Shown here in pieces: positions 1-9,871 of a stretch of 64,000 nt of DNA. The notes beneath the pieces are model-generated. The model worked only from the letters and a program-made list of their open reading frames with translations. It had not been told where the DNA came from and made no database searches. How positions within the stretch are numbered: position 1 is the first letter of the stretch; every line of letters begins with the position of its first letter. Location: assembly GCF_010119975.1 (NCBI RefSeq), contig NZ_CP048222.1, positions 3,180,501 to 3,244,500 of the forward strand, read 5' to 3'. The position numbers and the translations under genes are program-made. Origin of the DNA: Rhodocytophaga rosea (GTDB taxonomy: Bacteria > Bacteroidota > Bacteroidia > Cytophagales > 172606-1).

Positions 1-174
1 ACCTCGCATGGAATGTTGTTTTATTTTAAATATTCGATATTCAGAACTAAGAATTTACTGAATAGAGCATATAAAAAAATCTTGTACTTAAAATATGTAA
101 GCTCATATATCCTGAATAATTAATTTAACATGAGATTGGAGGTATACTATAGGATTGTTTAATATATATTCTTT

Positions 175-400
175 TGCGGGCAGGGGCGCAGCAATAGTGT
201 GGCCGGGTTTGGCCTGTGCGTAAGCCACAATCGAGCATGAGAATGCGAAGATTGCCAACAAAGTTGTTTGTGAGAGTAGCCATTCCAAGCGTAAAAGCGG
301 CTTTGTTGGTGTGGTCCTTTTCTTTTGTTACTGTCACACAAGCTGGCTCAAACATTCGCATGTTTGCCCTCTTTTGGACAAGCAAAAGAAAAGTAAGACA
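175..400 (+). repeat. Dispersed intergenic repeat, copy A
   Basis: This stretch resembles the reverse complement of 16628-16822. Both contain GCAGCAATAG followed shortly by TTTGGCCTGTG and GTAAGCC. Both end in a poly-purine arm, here AAGCAAAAGAAAAGTAAGAC and there AAGCAAAATAAAAGTAAGAC. The terminal hairpin is shortened here to CTTTTG-gacaag-CAAAAG at 371-388. I see no credible gene between 1 and 573; the open frames across this stretch have no recognisable protein character. The alignment was made by eye, so the outer borders are approximate. Confidence 0.6.
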
Positions 401-573
401 GCATCACTGGTTTAAATTAGTACTTCACACTAGCTTTTGCTTTTTCAAATACTGCGTTTCCTGCAGAAAGTACTATTGCTATAAAAAATATTTTTACTCG
501 CTCAAAAACAGTATTTTTTTCACAAACCAGTCATTACATTTGGAAAGAAACATACCCAAACCTTCTCATATCC

Positions 574-3201
574 ATGAAGTCATCTATTTTTTCTTTACTG
601 GTCGTTCTGGCATTTCTACTCCTGTATAGTTGCAAGCCAGGCAATTCAGAAAACAATACTACCTCAGAAGCCTCTACTTATGACAAGCTAGCTGTCCGCT
701 GGGAACAGGTCAGTAATCTGGCCGGAGAGGATAATGTATTTGAAGCAAAGTTTACCCTCACCAATAATAGCAATATTACACTTACAGGTAATAAATGGGC
801 TCTGTTTTTCAGTATGTCTCCCAGGCCTATTCAGCCGAATAAAACGCCTCAACCAGCTACTGTGCAACACATCAATGGCGACTGGTATAAAATGATTCCT
901 GAAGCTAATTTTTCTCTGGAATCAGGTAAATCTGTCGATGTCACCTATTGGGGAAAAGAAGGAATGATTAAAGAAATTGATGGACCGCTGGGGCTGTATG
1001 TAGTTTGGTACGACGAAAAGGGAGCTGAAGAAAAAATTACCCAGATCGCTGACTATCAGGTAACGCCTTTTACCAGACCTGAGCAAATGAACCGCAATAA
1101 AGAGGATGTAGAACCTATCCCTACAGCAGCCTTGCGGTATAAAAATAACCAGGCAATGAGCCAGATCCCAGCTGATCAATTACAGAAAATTGTGCCTTCG
1201 CCTGTTAGTCTGAAATTAGGTAAGGGAGAACTGGAAGTAAGCGGAAGTATGTCTGTTGAGGCTGGAAAAGAGTTAGAAAATGAAGCTACGTATCTGGGCA
1301 AAAGCATGGATGAGCTAACTGCCATGTCTTTTAGTACTGAAAAAGGAAGTGGCAAGCCCATCCGTCTGCAACTCGGACAAGTTAAAGTAAACGGCATAAG
1401 TAAGGAAGCATATAGGCTCAGTATTTCAGCAGAAGGGATTACTATTACTGGCAGCGACCCAGCCGGTGTATTCTATGGAATCCAGAGTTTAAAAGCCTTA
1501 GTTCCTTACAGTGTATACAATAGACCTAGTGGTACTGTAGTGTCTTTTTCGCTGCCATATCTCACCATTGAAGATGCCCCCCGGTTTGAATTTCGGGGAT
1601 TGCACCTGGATGTAGGCCGTAATTTCCAGACCAAAGAAACGATTCTCCGCACCCTGGATATACTGTCTTTTTATAAGATCAACCGCTTTTTGTTCTACAC
1701 CACCGAAGATGAAGGCTGGCGGGTTGAAATTAAAGGATTGCCAGAACTAACAGAAGTTGGCGCACAGCGGCAGCATACTACCGGAAAAGAAACACCTGTT
1801 CTTCACCCCTCCTATGGTTCCGGGCCCGTGGCCAAAGAAAAGGGCAAGCATGGCAGCGGCTATTATACACGTCAGGATTTTATAGATATTCTTAAATATG
1901 CCAATGAACGGCACATTAAAGTAATACCCGAAGTAAATTTTCCGGGACATGCCAGGGCAGCTATTAAGGCCATGGAAGCCAGGTATGAACGCCTCATGAA
2001 AGAAGGCAAAAAAGAAGAAGCAGAAGAATACCGCCTGATTGATCCGGATGACAAATCAGAGTATCTGTCGGCCCAGGGCTATAAAGATAATGTGGTAAGT
2101 GTAGCTAGAGAATCTACTTACCGTTTTTATGAAAAAGTAGTGGATGAAATCGCCGCCATGTATCAGGAAGCTGGTCTGACAATGGATGTATTTCATACTG
2201 GTGGCGATGAAGTACCGGAAGGTTCCTGGACCAAATCACCGATGGCGAGTGAACTGATGGCCAAACAACCAGAAATAAAAGATCCTAAAAATCTGCAGGC
2301 TTATTTCTTCGGCAGATTATTGCCAAGGCTGGAAAAGCGGAATCTGCAGATCCATGGGTGGGAGGAAGTTGCTTTGCTCAAAAATGCGGAGGGAAAATAC
2401 ATACCTAACCCGGCTTTTGCTGGTAAAAATGTAGTGCCTTATATCTGGAACAACATATTTGATTATGACCTGGGTTACCGCCTGGCGAATGCTGGCTATA
2501 AGGTAGTGCTGTGCAATGTAACTAACTTTTATTTTGACATGTCCTACAACAAAGATCCGCAAGAGCCTGGTTTATACTGGGCCGGTTTTGTAGATACCCG
2601 CAATACCTGGACTTTCGCCCCGTACGATATGTTTAAAACTACCCTAAAAACTTCCTTAGGCCGCGAAATTAAAGCCAGTGAATTTGAAGGCAAAGAACGA
2701 TTGAAACCGGAAGCGAGGAAAAATATCTTGGGTGTAGAAGCGCAAATGTGGTCAGAAACAATTAAAGGGCGGGAGATGCTGGAATACTATATGTTGCCTA
2801 AGCTGATGGGATTTGCCGAAAGTGCCTGGTCACCACAAAGAGTCTGGGAAACCATAGACAATAAGGAACAAAGAGAAGTTGCCCTTAATAAAGGCTGGAA
2901 TATCTTTGCCAATACTTTAGCGCAACAAGAACTTCCCAGGCTGAGCCGCCTCAACGGTGGTTATAACTACCGCATTCCTTTACCAGGAGCCATTATTGCC
3001 AACGGCATGCTGCAAGCCAATACAGAATTTCCAGGACTTATCATTCGCTATACTACCGATGGTAAAGAGCCCGATAAAAATTCTCCGCAATACACAGCTC
3101 CGGTACAGGTATCTGGCCCGGTGATGCTGAAATGCTTTGATGCTGCAGGAAAATCGAGCCGTACTGCTATAGTAAAACCAGGTGAAGGTGAAGCGCTATA
3201 A
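574..3201 (+). CDS. GH20 beta-N-acetylhexosaminidase, lipoprotein
   Basis: This 875-residue exported lipoprotein should hydrolyse terminal beta-linked GlcNAc or GalNAc from glycans. The N-terminus is a lipoprotein signal with lipobox LLYSC around residue 20, so it is probably anchored in the outer membrane or periplasm. An N-terminal CHB_HEX-like carbohydrate-binding region covers about residues 35-180. A GH20b alpha/beta region follows at about 200-330, then the TIM barrel, starting near EFRGLHLDVGR and carrying the family signature HTGGDEVPEG with the D545-E546 pair (polarising Asp and acid/base Glu). The last 80 or so residues form a CHB_HEX_C/FN3-like tail. The length fits bacterial GH20 enzymes of this layout. 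It is the first gene of the glycan block and is followed by a XylR-like regulator on the same strand. Confidence 0.93.
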   Translation: MKSSIFSLLVVLAFLLLYSCKPGNSENNTTSEASTYDKLAVRWEQVSNLAGEDNVFEAKFTLTNNSNITLTGNKWALFFSMSPRPIQPNKTPQPATVQHINGDWYKMIPEANFSLESGKSVDVTYWGKEGMIKEIDGPLGLYVVWYDEKGAEEKITQIADYQVTPFTRPEQMNRNKEDVEPIPTAALRYKNNQAMSQIPADQLQKIVPSPVSLKLGKGELEVSGSMSVEAGKELENEATYLGKSMDELTAMSFSTEKGSGKPIRLQLGQVKVNGISKEAYRLSISAEGITITGSDPAGVFYGIQSLKALVPYSVYNRPSGTVVSFSLPYLTIEDAPRFEFRGLHLDVGRNFQTKETILRTLDILSFYKINRFLFYTTEDEGWRVEIKGLPELTEVGAQRQHTTGKETPVLHPSYGSGPVAKEKGKHGSGYYTRQDFIDILKYANERHIKVIPEVNFPGHARAAIKAMEARYERLMKEGKKEEAEEYRLIDPDDKSEYLSAQGYKDNVVSVARESTYRFYEKVVDEIAAMYQEAGLTMDVFHTGGDEVPEGSWTKSPMASELMAKQPEIKDPKNLQAYFFGRLLPRLEKRNLQIHGWEEVALLKNAEGKYIPNPAFAGKNVVPYIWNNIFDYDLGYRLANAGYKVVLCNVTNFYFDMSYNKDPQEPGLYWAGFVDTRNTWTFAPYDMFKTTLKTSLGREIKASEFEGKERLKPEARKNILGVEAQMWSETIKGREMLEYYMLPKLMGFAESAWSPQRVWETIDNKEQREVALNKGWNIFANTLAQQELPRLSRLNGGYNYRIPLPGAIIANGMLQANTEFPGLIIRYTTDGKEPDKNSPQYTAPVQVSGPVMLKCFDAAGKSSRTAIVKPGEGEAL

Positions 3202-3230
3202 TAATAAAGGCTTTATCTGCTACTCTCACA

Positions 3231-3253
3231 CAAGTAAAGTCCTAATTTACTTG
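3231..3253 (+). terminator. Weak hairpin after the GH20 gene
   Basis: CAAGTAAA pairs with TTTACTTG across a 7-nt loop. There is no clear U-run after it, so it could be a weak terminator or an operator-like inverted repeat. Apart from this hairpin I see nothing recognisable in the 3202-3545 gap. Confidence 0.25.
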
Positions 3254-3545
3254 CTTGGGAGTCATTATTTATTTCAAACCAGGTAGCCTTTCATGGAACA
3301 ATATTCCTGACTGATGCACCTTGAGAAAAGATACATCACACTTTCACATGTGGTTTTGCTTGCGTATATTGAGGCATCTAATACGCAAAATACGTAGCCG
3401 GAAAAAAGTAATTTTTATTTAGCTTTTGCCGGAAGCCAGTATAAAATGGCTCTCTCTTTTAGCTATCTATAGTTTGTTTGCTATAAATTAATAGGTGGCT
3501 CTTCTTAATACGCTGTACTCATTACTTGCTGCTACTTATAAAGCT

Positions 3546-4709
3546 ATGATTAAGATAATTTTACTCAGTGACTTTGCAGAAGAATATTTTAAATGCCTGC
3601 TTCGGGGCATTACCCGTTATTCAGTAGATCATGGCCCCTGGGCTTTTTGCCGCATGCCGCCTTTCTACAGGGAAACCATTGGTATAGAGGGTATATTGTT
3701 GTGGGCGAAAGACTGGGGTGCACATGGAATTATCGGCCAGTTTTATAATCATTCGGAAGTAGGAAAATTTACAGAAGCTGGCATTGCAGTTATTGCGCAA
3801 GATCTACAGGAGCGTTTTGAAGGAATTCCTAATATCACTGGCGCCTATCAGGAAACCGGCCGGAAAGGTGCTGAATACTTTCTCAAAAAAGGATTTAAAA
3901 ATTTTGCGTTTTATGGTTTCCAGAATATTGTATGGTCCCGGGAGAGGGCTGAAGGATTTGAAGCCGAAGTACAGGAGGGTGGCTATAAGGTTCATTATTT
4001 TGAACCAGAGGAGGCTACTGCTATGGGATTATGGTATTATAAACCTTCAGCCTTAAGCAGATGGCTAAAATCGCTGCCCAAACCTATTGCTTTAATGACT
4101 TGTGACGATAACCAGGGTCATCACATCAGTGAAGCTTGCCGCCATGCTGGCATACGCATTCCGGAAGATGTAGCGGTATTAGGCGTAGATAATGATGAAA
4201 CGCTCTGCTGTATTTCTGATCCTCCTTTGTCCAGTATCAGCCTGGATGCCGAAAAAGGAGGATATGAAGCGGCCAGGCTGATCGAATATATGATCACTAA
4301 CAGAGATTTTAATCCATATGATATTGTAGTGAAGCCCACCCAGGTGATTACCCGGCAGTCTACAGATATTTATGCCACCAACGATAAATACATTGTAAGT
4401 GCCCTCAAATACATTCATCAGAATATAGACAAAAACCTGAAAGTGGAGCAGGTATTAAAGGAAGTCCCTTTATCGAGGCGGTCACTGGAAAAACGGTTTT
4501 TGCAAATTACCGGCTATCCGGTATACGAGTACATCTACAATCTGCGCATAGAAAAATTCACCCAGAAACTGCTGGAAACCGATATGACCATTTTTGAAAT
4601 TGCCCTGGACTTAGGTTTGAACGACAGTAAAAATATCGCCCGCCAGTTTAAACAGATCAAAGGCCTTACGCCGGTAGAGTACCGCAAGAATTACCTCATT
4701 AGCAAGTAA
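3546..4709 (+). CDS. XylR-like regulator: LacI-type sensor plus AraC HTH
   Basis: This is a one-component sugar-responsive transcription regulator of 387 residues. The N-terminal two thirds (from MIKIILLSDFAEEY) match a LacI/periplasmic-binding-protein type ligand domain, including MTCDDNQGHH and the VAVLGVDND strand. The last 100 or so residues form an AraC-type double helix-turn-helix ending in the diagnostic GLNDSKNIARQFKQIKGLTPVEYR. This is the architecture of XylR-type regulators. I chose the ATG at 3546 because the family starts directly at the first beta strand; an upstream GTG at 3495 would add 17 unlikely residues. It lies between the GH20 gene and the minus-strand Sus block, so it is a good candidate for their substrate-dependent control. 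The ligand is not predictable from the sequence. Confidence 0.88.
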   Translation: MIKIILLSDFAEEYFKCLLRGITRYSVDHGPWAFCRMPPFYRETIGIEGILLWAKDWGAHGIIGQFYNHSEVGKFTEAGIAVIAQDLQERFEGIPNITGAYQETGRKGAEYFLKKGFKNFAFYGFQNIVWSRERAEGFEAEVQEGGYKVHYFEPEEATAMGLWYYKPSALSRWLKSLPKPIALMTCDDNQGHHISEACRHAGIRIPEDVAVLGVDNDETLCCISDPPLSSISLDAEKGGYEAARLIEYMITNRDFNPYDIVVKPTQVITRQSTDIYATNDKYIVSALKYIHQNIDKNLKVEQVLKEVPLSRRSLEKRFLQITGYPVYEYIYNLRIEKFTQKLLETDMTIFEIALDLGLNDSKNIARQFKQIKGLTPVEYRKNYLISK

Positions 4710-4733
4710 ATAACTTAGGAATTTTCAAAATAA

Positions 4734-5297
4734 ATGATGAAAAATAACTACGACTATGTTGAGTTTACTTATACAGATAAGGTTTCCTTTGAGAGCTTCA
4801 GAAAATTGTTTACTAACATGCAAGAGTATAAGAATCTTTCTGCTAATGAAGCCAAAAATTATGAAGATGTAGATTGGGAGCAGTTTTTAACTGAAAAAGC
4901 CAAAGAATGCTTTAGCCATGCTTTTGACTTTCGAAGTGAAGAAGGAAGGATATATCAGAAATTATGGGAGTTAACTACCCCAGAAATACGTACAAGAAGT
5001 TTAAAACTTATTCCACCCGGTCCTTGGGAGTTTGAATCAGTTATCACTGCTATTTTCAACTGTGACTATTACTTGGTAGAATTGGAAGACAAAGGGGAAG
5101 GGAATGCTATTTTGTATCTCGATTTCTGGGCATTTCCTTTTGGTGGTATGGATAGTATGTGGCAATTATTACAGGCATATGGGTTTGAAATCAATTATGA
5201 TTCGTATTTTGAAGGTAAACCTCCATTTGAAATTAGTCAATGGGATTATGCCTTAGCTAAAGAATTAGTAAATCAGAAAAAAGGTTTAAAAGATTAA
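4734..5297 (+). CDS. Hypothetical acidic cytosolic protein
   Basis: I do not recognise this 187-residue protein. It has no signal peptide or membrane segment and is rich in acidic and aromatic residues (EDVDWEQFL, AILYLDFWAFPFGGMDSMW). Composition and size resemble the small soluble alpha/beta proteins that often turn out to be immunity-like or orphan accessory proteins in Bacteroidota, but there is no diagnostic motif. It begins 24 nt after the XylR-like regulator on the same strand and so could be co-transcribed. It is more AT-rich than its neighbours, which may point to a separate origin. Confidence 0.6.
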   Translation: MMKNNYDYVEFTYTDKVSFESFRKLFTNMQEYKNLSANEAKNYEDVDWEQFLTEKAKECFSHAFDFRSEEGRIYQKLWELTTPEIRTRSLKLIPPGPWEFESVITAIFNCDYYLVELEDKGEGNAILYLDFWAFPFGGMDSMWQLLQAYGFEINYDSYFEGKPPFEISQWDYALAKELVNQKKGLKD

Positions 5298-5468
5298 TCA
5301 CCGAACCTAATTTCGCATTGAGAACGCCAACCTATTAATTTCTAATACATACCTTATAATAGCAAAATAGGCATGTGTTAGTATGTTGAATGCTCAATGA
5401 AACTGGTATTACATCCATTAATAGCCAAAACAATAATTAGGCTTTCTGAGTAGCTTAATACTTTCTTG

Positions 5469-6761
5469 CTAATCCATCACTACTGATTTTTCACCAAAAC
5501 GTTTCTGGCTTCCAGGTAACTCCCCATGCGAATGAATTGCAATAAAAGCAAGTACGGCAAGTATAGCCATGATACACAAGCTGCTAACTACCCATCGTTG
5601 CGCATGACTTGGTGGGGCTTGAACTACCAAGCCAGGTTGTAATTTGGACAGACCAAACAGAACAATGCCCAGGTTTACAAGATACAAGTATTGTTCAGGC
5701 AACTGCGTATGAAAAGGCGTACCGGTAATGAGAAAACTCAAGAATATGTAAACTCCAAAATACCAGATAAAAACAGTTCTAACAGATGAGTAAGAGATAA
5801 AACCGGATGTTTTCAGATAAATGACATATAACAGATAGCCTGCCATTCCTATAATCGAAGCAAGTGCTACACATTGGATTAGCCAAACAAAGTCTACAGT
5901 GCTATACTTAAGGAAAATCTCCTGCAGCTTTTGCTGGGTAAATGATTGCTCCCAGACCACAAATGGAATAAACACAAATACCAGCAGGAAGGGAATCAGA
6001 ACTCTGTTTTGTTTTGATGGAATTTCCGATACAGGCCAGCTGGCAGTGAAAGTACCATAAGCCATACCTATTCCGCCAAAAAATCCGATCGCATATTCCA
6101 TTACATTCCAGAAGTTAAAGGCTATCCCCGAAACTGTACCAAGTACCTGTAGAAAATTTCCGAAGGCAAATCCAAAACCTGCCCCCAAACCGGAATATAA
6201 AGCCACCCGCCAGGCAGCAGATTGCTGATTCCGCAACAGATACCATCCTAACGCAATCGCCATTCCCAGGCAGGCTGCCCATAACTCTGACCTGGGTGGA
6301 GTCATCAGCCATTCCAGCTGGTTAATTAACAGGCCATAGGTAATTAGTGCGCCAACTGTCATTTCTACCACCAGTGAATGCCATGTTACTTTGTTTTTTT
6401 CGGAATCTGCCAGGGCCAAACCAAACAATCCACCACCCAAAAATCCGTACAAGCCTCCGATCAGAAATAGCATGAGCAATCCATAATACACATTGATAAA
6501 GTCATCGGCACGTCCAAATCCTACTACCCTACCATAACTGATGATCCCTCCTACTCCCCATCCAAAAGCCGCTACCCAGGTAATTTTAAACACGTTGGCA
6601 TACCAGTCGGCACGTTTAGCCAGTAAGAGAATAACTAATGCGCCTATACCGCCAGCCCAGGCGGCTCCCTGTTCATGGCCGAATTTACCCCTGACAGCCC
6701 ATGCCGTACCCAGCGTTAAACCGGAAATCAAACAACTTAAGTATACATGTTTGTCTCTCAT
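5469..6761 (-). CDS. Multi-pass inner-membrane protein, unknown function
   Basis: This predicted 430-residue protein has around 10-12 hydrophobic segments and no domain I can name. It has Gly-rich helices (GIGALVILLLA, GGLYGFLGGGLFGLAL, YAIGFFGGIGMAYG) and a conserved-looking opening with TAWAVRGKFGHEQGAAW. The ATG at 6761 (MRDKHVYLSC) is preferred because the 41 residues upstream in the same frame are not protein-like. It lies 132 nt downstream of the sialidase-like gene on the same strand, so the context suggests handling of a product of the glycan block, possibly transport. That role is inference only. Confidence 0.75.
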   Translation of the reverse strand: MRDKHVYLSCLISGLTLGTAWAVRGKFGHEQGAAWAGGIGALVILLLAKRADWYANVFKITWVAAFGWGVGGIISYGRVVGFGRADDFINVYYGLLMLFLIGGLYGFLGGGLFGLALADSEKNKVTWHSLVVEMTVGALITYGLLINQLEWLMTPPRSELWAACLGMAIALGWYLLRNQQSAAWRVALYSGLGAGFGFAFGNFLQVLGTVSGIAFNFWNVMEYAIGFFGGIGMAYGTFTASWPVSEIPSKQNRVLIPFLLVFVFIPFVVWEQSFTQQKLQEIFLKYSTVDFVWLIQCVALASIIGMAGYLLYVIYLKTSGFISYSSVRTVFIWYFGVYIFLSFLITGTPFHTQLPEQYLYLVNLGIVLFGLSKLQPGLVVQAPPSHAQRWVVSSLCIMAILAVLAFIAIHSHGELPGSQKRFGEKSVVMD

Positions 6762-6893
6762 GAAATGCATGAAGCTTGAACAGAGAAATTTTATTGAATT
6801 GAAATGGTCAGTATGTATTTTAATCAAAGTATACATCTGATATATAGTACAATACCAACAACTAACAACGAATACCCTACACACGATTTAAAG

Positions 6894-8258
6894 TTATTTT
6901 TTCACTGCCGGCTGCTCCTTTACCCAATCAGCAGGCAAACTGGCATATTTGATGGTTTTATGAGGCTGTCCTTCCCTATCGTTATGGTGATAGCTATATA
7001 CCACATGAATTCTTCCATCCGTTCCCTGAATAATAGCCGGATAATGGCTGGCAGTAGTCTGGCTGGCTCTGGTATCATTCTCCAGGCTTCTCCGCCATTG
7101 CCATGTTTTTCCGTCATCTGCCGAAAGTGCCAGTTCCAGGTTATGCCTGCCTTTTTCAGTATGGTTATACACCATTAGCCAGCTACCGTCCTGTAAAGTC
7201 ACCATATCAAATCCGGCACCAGGATTAGGTAGCAGGTCATCTTTAGCAATGGTCCAGGTGAGGCCTTTGTCTTTGGATTCTGTGCGCTGCATCCGCTTAG
7301 GAAGTGGTCCATTATCACGTAAGTAGGCAACCAGCGTACTATCTTTCGTGACAGCAATTGTAGGCTGAATACCTGCTCCACCCATTACCGGATTGCTGAA
7401 TTGCCAGGTTTTACCCCAATCGTCTGATAAGGCAAATAGGGAACAATCCAGGCCATCGGAATACAAAGGCACAATCAGGCGGTTTTGAAGAATAAAGGGT
7501 TTATTTTTCGTCTGCCAGCCCATGCGGATAGATAAAGGGTAGCCTAATTCCCTGGTAATCGTTTGACCATTTTCTTCAACACGACCACTTCTGATCATGT
7601 TTTTACCTGTCGCCAGACTATCCATCTTGACTTTGTATCCCTCCCATTCAGCTAGTAGAGGTGTTTTCATACTGTCAGGAATTTGTGGCAATAAAGTTTC
7701 TTTCAAATAGCTTTCATAGCTATCTAACTGCTGATGCACGGCATGTACAAAGCGGTCATTGGCTTGTATACCTCTTTCCGTTTTATCGCCTGGTTTTACA
7801 AATAAAACGTCCTGCCAGTCCCATTGGGGAGCGCCAGCAGCCTGATAATTGGTGCTGATGCGGTACATAGGAATAGAGGTTTCCCACTGATTGGCAATTA
7901 CCGGATACCACATGAGCCACAAACGTTGCTGTTTATCCATAAATAACATGGGGTTAATATCCGGAAAGTCCGGCACATCAGCCATCAAAAAGGGAGCCGA
8001 CCAGGCAGTATCTCCTTTATTTAACCTGGCACCCATAATGCGTACATCATCTGCCCAGCGTTCGCCAGAACCTTGAAACCAGGCTGATAATAAATCGCCA
8101 TTGGGAAGTTCTACAATGGTAGGTCCATGTACATGTTCTGTTTGCAGCGGAAAAATGATATTGGTTTGCAAGGAATCTGCGGCTTGATGCGTTTCTTTCT
8201 TGTTCTGGCAGGAAAGCAATATGCCCAAAAATAAAGTGATAAAAATCCGGTAAGTCAT
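6894..8258 (-). CDS. Sialidase-like BNR/Asp-box lipoprotein
   Basis: This 454-residue exported lipoprotein (lipobox LLSC near residue 17) has the six-bladed-propeller sialidase fold. Three Asp boxes of the form SxDxGxTW are visible: SDDWGKTW, SKDKGLTW and SADDGKTW. The N-terminal half has the BNR_2 pattern HGPTIVELPNGDLLSAWFQG followed by ADDVRIMGARL, an RI-containing strand where sialidases carry their FRIP Arg. BNR_2 proteins are often annotated as exo-alpha-sialidases, but many are untested and some relatives act on other sugars. I therefore call the fold with confidence and the substrate without. It shares a strand with the ceramidase-like gene and SusCD; a repeat element separates it from the former. 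Confidence 0.8.
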   Translation of the reverse strand: MTYRIFITLFLGILLSCQNKKETHQAADSLQTNIIFPLQTEHVHGPTIVELPNGDLLSAWFQGSGERWADDVRIMGARLNKGDTAWSAPFLMADVPDFPDINPMLFMDKQQRLWLMWYPVIANQWETSIPMYRISTNYQAAGAPQWDWQDVLFVKPGDKTERGIQANDRFVHAVHQQLDSYESYLKETLLPQIPDSMKTPLLAEWEGYKVKMDSLATGKNMIRSGRVEENGQTITRELGYPLSIRMGWQTKNKPFILQNRLIVPLYSDGLDCSLFALSDDWGKTWQFSNPVMGGAGIQPTIAVTKDSTLVAYLRDNGPLPKRMQRTESKDKGLTWTIAKDDLLPNPGAGFDMVTLQDGSWLMVYNHTEKGRHNLELALSADDGKTWQWRRSLENDTRASQTTASHYPAIIQGTDGRIHVVYSYHHNDREGQPHKTIKYASLPADWVKEQPAVKK

Positions 8259-8307
8259 TATAGGTTAATAGCCAAGTTTTGTATGAGCAATGAGATTATT
8301 TATGATT

Positions 8308-8480
8308 TACGCCGTCTTTACTTTTATTTTGCATGCCCAAAATAAAAGTAACAAAACAAAAGGGCAAAATGAAAAACGCTTCCTCGCTTATAGCTCATGC
8401 TCACCCCGCTTTTCATTTATCCTCCCGCGCATGGAATATTTGTTTAATTTTTGTTGTGATTCCCACTTGCAGCTTGATTA
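8308..8480 (-). repeat. Dispersed intergenic repeat, copy B
   Basis: The core at 8320-8349 is a perfect 12-bp hairpin, ACTTTTATTTTG-catgcc-CAAAATAAAAGT. It is flanked by ACGCCGTCTT on one side and AACAAAAC on the other, the same arrangement as copy C at 16638-16667. Similarity to the other copies fades beyond about 8400, so the left half of this copy has diverged or is truncated. It fills most of the gap between the ceramidase-like and sialidase-like genes. Confidence 0.65.
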
Positions 8481-8550
8481 TAGTATTTCTTGCTACCCAT
8501 AATTTTGAGGATAAAATCAACCAACAATTAGCAACGAACAACCAATACTA

Positions 8551-9837
8551 TTACTTTTCTGCCAGGGGTGCCGGGCTGTCTTTCAGCCATTGCAATGCTT
8601 CGTTGATATATATTTCTCCGGTCATTTCGCCCAGGCTGGTGCGGCTAATATATTCATATCTTTTGAAGCTATTAAAATCTACTTTAGTCAGGATGTATCC
8701 AAAGGCATCATTGGTTAGTCCGAACAGGAAAGGGTGAGTGGTCCGCATATTCCGTTTCAGGTAATAGCCAATATTGGGTAAAGCTTCTCCGGGAATGGTG
8801 AGTATCTGGGCAGTGCCAATGTTGAGCAGATTAAGCCTGGTTGCCACTACATTTTCTTTGGCCATTTTATATTTCAGAGGTGATTTGGTAATGATATAGC
8901 GCATCATCGGCGAATCTACTGGAAATTCAACTGTCCGAGAAAAACAGGATATCGGAGGATTTTCCTGAAGAGGTGCTTCCTGAATGATACGTAAGGCTTC
9001 GTCTGCCAGTAGTTCTCCAATTCGGATACATTCTTCCCAGGTATTGGCTTCTTTGCCATTTCCCAAGCGGACATCCGCCGTAACCATACCACCTTGTGCG
9101 CCATTCATGAACAAGGCCATTCCTCCGCCTTTTGCTTCAATCCGGTCATACAAAGGTCCGCAAAGATCAGGGCTAAGTATGCCTCTGTCTGCGCCAATCA
9201 CTTCCGGATGAACGGCATAATCGATAAGCGTCGCAATGGCTTTTCCCTTGTCTTTTCCAGAACTGGCTACTGCCTGTAATACGCTACAACGGGGATCATA
9301 TAATTGGTCTGCATAAGCATTATAGGCGATTTTTCCTTTGGCCTCTCCAACGGCAATTTTGAGTGAGGCTGGCTGTAATCTTTTAACCGCATCGTTTACG
9401 GCATCGGCTACCTGTGTTACACACCAGTCCAGATAAGCCATGTCGGCCAGAGATTTTCCAGTCTCATCCGGGAAAGCATAGGCATCGGGGGCACTATGGG
9501 TATGGGTTGCACCAATGAGGATATTTTCAGCCGGAATATCTTTGATCAGTGCCCTTGAACGGTCGCCCAATACAGCAGGCCAGCCCAGGTTATCAATAGA
9601 AACAATGGCAATACGCGTGCTTCCATTTTCCAGTACCAGCGCTCTGATATACAAGTCGCCTTTTTTTGTGTGGGCTGGCTTAGGTGTACTTACTCCGCCG
9701 GATACCGGCAGCAAGGGATCAGGGGTAATCACCCTGAGGGCTGCTCCTGCTTTAAATTGTTGTGCATAAGCCTGTATGGCCACAGCCATTAGCAATATAC
9801 AGACTATCATACAAGCTTTTCTCATGGCTTGATTCAT
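8551..9837 (-). CDS. Neutral/alkaline ceramidase-fold protein, exported
   Basis: The 428-residue protein starts with a signal peptide ending at AYAQQ and then shows the neutral ceramidase N-terminal domain pattern. This includes the early GAALRVITP strand, the metal-site signature IGATHTHSAPDAY and a second conserved block around DYAVHPEVIG. Characterised neutral ceramidases hydrolyse the amide bond of ceramide, use a Zn site and a catalytic Ser, and are longer (about 650-750 residues). Here the C-terminal Ig-like domain is missing, and the segment expected to hold the Ser reads NGAQGGMVTAD. The substrate may therefore not be ceramide. It lies 87 nt after SusD behind a terminator-like hairpin. 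A second possible start is Met5. Confidence 0.75.
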   Translation of the reverse strand: MNQAMRKACMIVCILLMAVAIQAYAQQFKAGAALRVITPDPLLPVSGGVSTPKPAHTKKGDLYIRALVLENGSTRIAIVSIDNLGWPAVLGDRSRALIKDIPAENILIGATHTHSAPDAYAFPDETGKSLADMAYLDWCVTQVADAVNDAVKRLQPASLKIAVGEAKGKIAYNAYADQLYDPRCSVLQAVASSGKDKGKAIATLIDYAVHPEVIGADRGILSPDLCGPLYDRIEAKGGGMALFMNGAQGGMVTADVRLGNGKEANTWEECIRIGELLADEALRIIQEAPLQENPPISCFSRTVEFPVDSPMMRYIITKSPLKYKMAKENVVATRLNLLNIGTAQILTIPGEALPNIGYYLKRNMRTTHPFLFGLTNDAFGYILTKVDFNSFKRYEYISRTSLGEMTGEIYINEALQWLKDSPAPLAEK

Positions 9838-9871
9838 TCAATATTTTTACAATAAGTCTGAATAACAGAAA

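Noticed and set aside
216-629. Open frame of about 137 codons overlapping the GH20 start
   Set aside because: Its amino-acid content is basic and low in order, it covers repeat copy A and overlaps the true GH20 start in another frame.
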